This document shows positions 61,295-64,000 of a stretch of 64,000 nucleotides of DNA, piece by piece. The notes under the pieces were generated by a model. It ran no database searches, was not told the DNA's origin, and worked only from the letters and a program-made list of their open reading frames with translations. This DNA comes from Asaia bogorensis (GTDB lineage Bacteria; Pseudomonadota; Alphaproteobacteria; Acetobacterales; Acetobacteraceae), in NCBI RefSeq assembly GCF_900465345.1, contig NZ_UEGO01000012.1, forward strand, positions 62,001 through 126,000, given 5' to 3'. Position numbers and translations under genes: made by a program. The stretch's first letter is position 1, and every line of letters starts with the position of its first letter.

Positions 61295-61867
61295 TCAGGG
61301 AAGCGAGTTGCCCGTTCCACCATGACCTGTGCCCACACCGGCACCCAGCGGGCCCTGCGTGCCACCAAATGTGCTGCCCATATTGCTCATGGGGTTGTAG
61401 CGGCCGACATTGCCCAGCAGCTGCTGCAGCACGTTGACCTTGGTGCCCGGCGTCGGGGTCGTTTCGCCTACCATGCCGACATTATAGCCGTTCTTGCGGT
61501 GCAGCGTGTCCATACGGCGCAGGACGCCGGTGGTGTCAAATGCCAGAACCAGAACGTTCTGCTTGGTCACACGAGGAAAGCCCAGGGGCTGGGGCACGGT
61601 CACCATCGAGACGTAGAACCAGGTATTGTCGTCAAAGGTCGCATGGGCGGTCGGTGAGCCGAGGATATCGGTCACGTCGTTGCGTGTGCTGGTTCCCGGT
61701 ACGAGCTGGCTATAATCGTCCTTCTCGATCAGCGAGCCACGATTCTGGGGAATCGGGCTGAAAACCGAGCAACCCGCCAGGGCGAGGGGGGCGATGCAAA
61801 GCAGGGTGCGCGCGAGGCCCACATGCGATTTCAGCCGCGGGGAGGTCTTCTGGGAGGCGCTCTTCAT
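61295..61867 (-). CDS. bamE: Outer membrane protein assembly factor BamE (lipoprotein)
   Basis: Small lipoprotein of the BAM complex that supports BamD. The 190-residue product has a signal peptide with lipobox LALAGC (Cys33), then the SmpA/OmlA domain: RGSLIEKDDYSQLVPGTSTRNDVTDILGSPTAH (seen as VPGTSTRNDVTDILGSPT), and a Gly/Asn-rich tail absent from E. coli BamE. It diverges from yceD. Confidence 0.92.
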   Translation of the reverse strand: MKSASQKTSPRLKSHVGLARTLLCIAPLALAGCSVFSPIPQNRGSLIEKDDYSQLVPGTSTRNDVTDILGSPTAHATFDDNTWFYVSMVTVPQPLGFPRVTKQNVLVLAFDTTGVLRRMDTLHRKNGYNVGMVGETTPTPGTKVNVLQQLLGNVGRYNPMSNMGSTFGGTQGPLGAGVGTGHGGTGNSLP

Positions 61868-62056
61868 GGCGGGTTATGTCGTCCTGCAATGATCGTGAAA
61901 TAATCCGGGCGATCTTCTCTGATTTGGCGGGAACATCGTTTCACCAACATCGATAGGACCATCAGGCTCTTCTATATTGCGGAGAGCGACGTTAAGGCAA
62001 TTCGGAAAAGGAAGCCCGCTCCCGGGTTTTTGCCAGCACCATGTCAGGAAGGCAGC

Positions 62057-62674
62057 ATGACAGACAGCAACGATCCGAAATTCTCCCGTGCTGAGTCCGT
62101 GGCTGCGGCTACGGCGCCACCGGAGTTTTCCCGCCGCCTTGTGATCAACCGCATTGGTCATGATGGCATGGTCGAGACAATCAAGGCCAATGAGGCCGAG
62201 TGCCGCAAACTGGCCAGGAGGCTCGATATTCCGGTCATCCACGCCTTGAATTGCCGGTTTCGTATCATTCCCGAACCGGGTAATCATTTCGTGCTCGAAG
62301 GGGTGCTGACTGCCCATGTGGCGCTCGAATGCGTCATCACAGGCGAAACCTTTGAGGACGCTCTCAACGAATCCTTCGCCGTGCGTATGGTACCGGCGCG
62401 TCGTTTTTCTGAAGAAACTGCGTCCGATCTCGAGGCAATTGACGAGATCCCCTATGAGGGAAATGCGCTCGACCTTGGGGAGGTTGCTTCGGAGCAGCTG
62501 GCCCTGATGCTGCCCTCCTATCCCCGCAAGCCCGGTGCCGCCCTCGAAAATGCGGTTGACGAAGCCCCACGGGAAACGGCAGAGGAGGCGGCTGAAGAGG
62601 AAGGCGGCCGACCCAACCCGTTCGGTGCCCTCGCTGGATTGTCTTTGAGCAAAAAAAAGACAGATCTGAGCTAG
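62057..62674 (+). CDS. yceD: YceD family protein (DUF177)
   Basis: DUF177 proteins are linked to 23S rRNA or L32 biology in plants and bacteria; the exact role is unsettled. Start at the ATG at 62057 after AGGAAGG, giving 205 residues. The conserved segment is ECVITGETFEDALNESFAVRMVPARRF, seen as ECVITGE and FAVRMVP. The C-terminal region is acidic. It precedes rpmF and plsX, the usual order, which supports the assignment. Confidence 0.88.
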   Translation: MTDSNDPKFSRAESVAAATAPPEFSRRLVINRIGHDGMVETIKANEAECRKLARRLDIPVIHALNCRFRIIPEPGNHFVLEGVLTAHVALECVITGETFEDALNESFAVRMVPARRFSEETASDLEAIDEIPYEGNALDLGEVASEQLALMLPSYPRKPGAALENAVDEAPRETAEEAAEEEGGRPNPFGALAGLSLSKKKTDLS

Positions 62675-62811
62675 AATTGAACAGGATGCTTGCGACCCGG
62701 CCAAGGGTCTGCTAGAGCCGCCCGCCTGATCATAGTGAACAGCATCGTTATCTGCTGAGGCCGAATGGCGGCCGAAAGCAGGGACGATCTAAGAAGAAAG
62801 AGGCTTCCGCC

Positions 62812-63015
62812 ATGGCCGTCCCCAAAAGAAAGACCACGCCGTCCCGCATGGGCATGCGTCGCAGCCATCACGCCCTGACCGTTCAGGCTCACGCAGAGTG
62901 CAGCAATTGCGGCGAACTGAAGCGCCCGCATCACGTCTGCGCCCATTGCGGTCATTATGACGGTCGTGAAGTCGTGGCTTCCGGCAAGACGCTGAAGACG
63001 ACCGTTCGCGTTTGA
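62812..63015 (+). CDS. rpmF: 50S ribosomal protein L32
   Basis: The 67-residue product begins [22 protein letters not shown], the L32 hallmark ([19 protein letters not shown]), and has the zinc-binding cysteine pairs [20 protein letters not shown] (CxxC...CxxC). It lies between yceD and plsX, as in many Proteobacteria. Confidence 0.97.
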
Positions 63016-63080
63016 GGCTCGATCGGGTCGACCCCCTTCGGGTCGGCTCGTCTTGTTCAAAATAAGACGCGGGGCGGAGC

Positions 63081-64000
63081 ATGACTGACCTAGATGCGCC
63101 GGCCAGCCAGGCTGCGCCTTATAGTTTGGCCATTGATGCGATGGGTGGGGATCATGCCCCGGAAATCGTTCTGGCTGGTTTGGATCGCGCTGCCGATCGA
63201 CATCCTACAGCAAAAATTCTGCTTGTTGGTGACGAGGCTATTCTGCGCCCTCAGCTGGCGCGCTACGCCAAGGCGCAGCGCATCTGCGAGATCCGCCACG
63301 CGCCTTCTTCCATCTCGATGGAAATGAAGCCCACAGCGGCTTTGCGCCTGCGTGACTCCTCGTTGCGTATGGCGATCGATGCCGTAGCATCGGGTGAGGC
63401 AGGTGGGGTTGTGTCGGCTGGCAATAGCGGCGCTATGCTGGCTCTTGCCAAGATCGTTCTCAAAACTCTCCCTGGTATCACGCGGCCTGCCATGGCAGCG
63501 GTCAACCCATCTGCCCGTGGCGACGTGGTGATGCTGGACCTTGGTGCCAATATTGCCTGTGACACGCGCAATCTGGTCGAATTTGCTGTGATGGGCGAGG
63601 CTTTTGCCAAGGCGGTTCTGGGCCTGCCCGCACCGAGTATCGGCTTGCTTAACGTGGGTGCCGAAGAACTCAAGGGTGATGAGCGTCTACGTGCCGCTGC
63701 CGATATCCTGCGCGAATCGCCTCTCGCTGCCCAGTTTCACGGGTTTGTCGAAGGGCATGACATCACGGCGGGCACAACCGACGTGGTCGTCACTGACGGG
63801 TTTTCCGGCAATATCGCGCTCAAGACGGGTGAGGGTGCGCTCAAGCTGGTGTCGATGCTGTTGCAGCGCGTGTTCAAGACCAGCCTGCTGACCCGCATCG
63901 GTTATCTGCTCGTGCGTCCCGGCCTCGAGCGTATGAAGGAATGGATTGACCCGAGACGTTATAATGGCGCGGTCTTCGTAGGCCTTAACGGCATTGTGGT
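63081..64000 (+). CDS. plsX: Phosphate acyltransferase PlsX (3' end outside window)
   Basis: Peripheral membrane enzyme making acyl phosphate for phospholipid synthesis. About 306 residues are present and the frame runs off the right edge; family length is ~350. Motifs are LAIDAMGGDHAPEI, VSAGNSGAMLALAK, LDLGANIACDT, GAEELKGDE, GTTDVVVTDGFSGNIALKT and KEWIDPRRYNGA near the cut. GGGGCGGAGC precedes the ATG. Downstream would be expected to hold fabH. Confidence 0.95.
   Translation, partial: MTDLDAPASQAAPYSLAIDAMGGDHAPEIVLAGLDRAADRHPTAKILLVGDEAILRPQLARYAKAQRICEIRHAPSSISMEMKPTAALRLRDSSLRMAIDAVASGEAGGVVSAGNSGAMLALAKIVLKTLPGITRPAMAAVNPSARGDVVMLDLGANIACDTRNLVEFAVMGEAFAKAVLGLPAPSIGLLNVGAEELKGDERLRAAADILRESPLAAQFHGFVEGHDITAGTTDVVVTDGFSGNIALKTGEGALKLVSMLLQRVFKTSLLTRIGYLLVRPGLERMKEWIDPRRYNGAVFVGLNGIV

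Overview
The window looks like a chromosomal segment of an alphaproteobacterium, most likely an acetic acid bacterium (Acetobacteraceae). This is inferred from the high G+C content, the very long division/cell-wall (dcw) cluster followed by lpxC, bamD, recN and ligA, the GapR and MucR/Ros proteins, and the sppA-ihfB and yceD-rpmF-plsX gene orders. I saw no rRNA operon, CRISPR array, insertion sequence or prophage.

Positions 1-25,119 (minus strand) hold one near-continuous module read in the order mraZ, rsmH, ftsL-like, ftsI, murE, murF, mraY, murD, ftsW, murG, murC, murB, ddl, ftsQ, ftsA, ftsZ, lpxC, bamD, recN, ligA (cut by the window edge). Many junctions overlap by 1-4 bases. Three TGGGA repeats at a 10-base period lie inside a candidate promoter ahead of mraZ, which is the expected MraZ operator. 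Together these genes make the peptidoglycan precursor, build the divisome, start lipid A synthesis, and supply part of the outer-membrane protein assembly machine and DNA repair.

Positions 25,482-29,727 hold RNase P RNA, a GDSAG-type esterase, glucose-6-phosphate dehydrogenase with a small membrane protein downstream, and gapR. Positions 29,989-35,314 are the most distinctive accessory block: an ECF sigma factor, a FecR-type anti-sigma, a TonB-dependent receptor with an N-terminal signalling (STN) domain, and an exported histidine acid phosphatase/phytase whose start overlaps the receptor stop. This reads as a cell-surface signalling system in which substrate sensing, uptake and dephosphorylation are coupled. 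It is followed by a proline-rich membrane-anchored protein and a short-chain dehydrogenase with a twin-arginine-like leader.

Positions 38,020-46,523 hold proB-obgE, rpmA-rplU, tRNA-Ser(CGA), a PhnA-type zinc-ribbon protein with a lipoprotein esterase, and guanine deaminase overlapping a FUSC-type membrane transporter. A strikingly AT-rich 0.7 kb stretch precedes a MucR/Ros regulator (47,428), followed by sppA and ihfB.

Positions 49,510-64,000 hold a LysR regulator with trxB, an Lrp-type regulator coupled to a GT2-GtrA glycosyltransferase and an ArnT-like transferase, an exported prolyl-oligopeptidase, rpsU, then def with a MarR/OmpR/histidine-kinase operon (PetP-PetR-like), bamE, and yceD-rpmF-plsX (plsX cut by the window edge).
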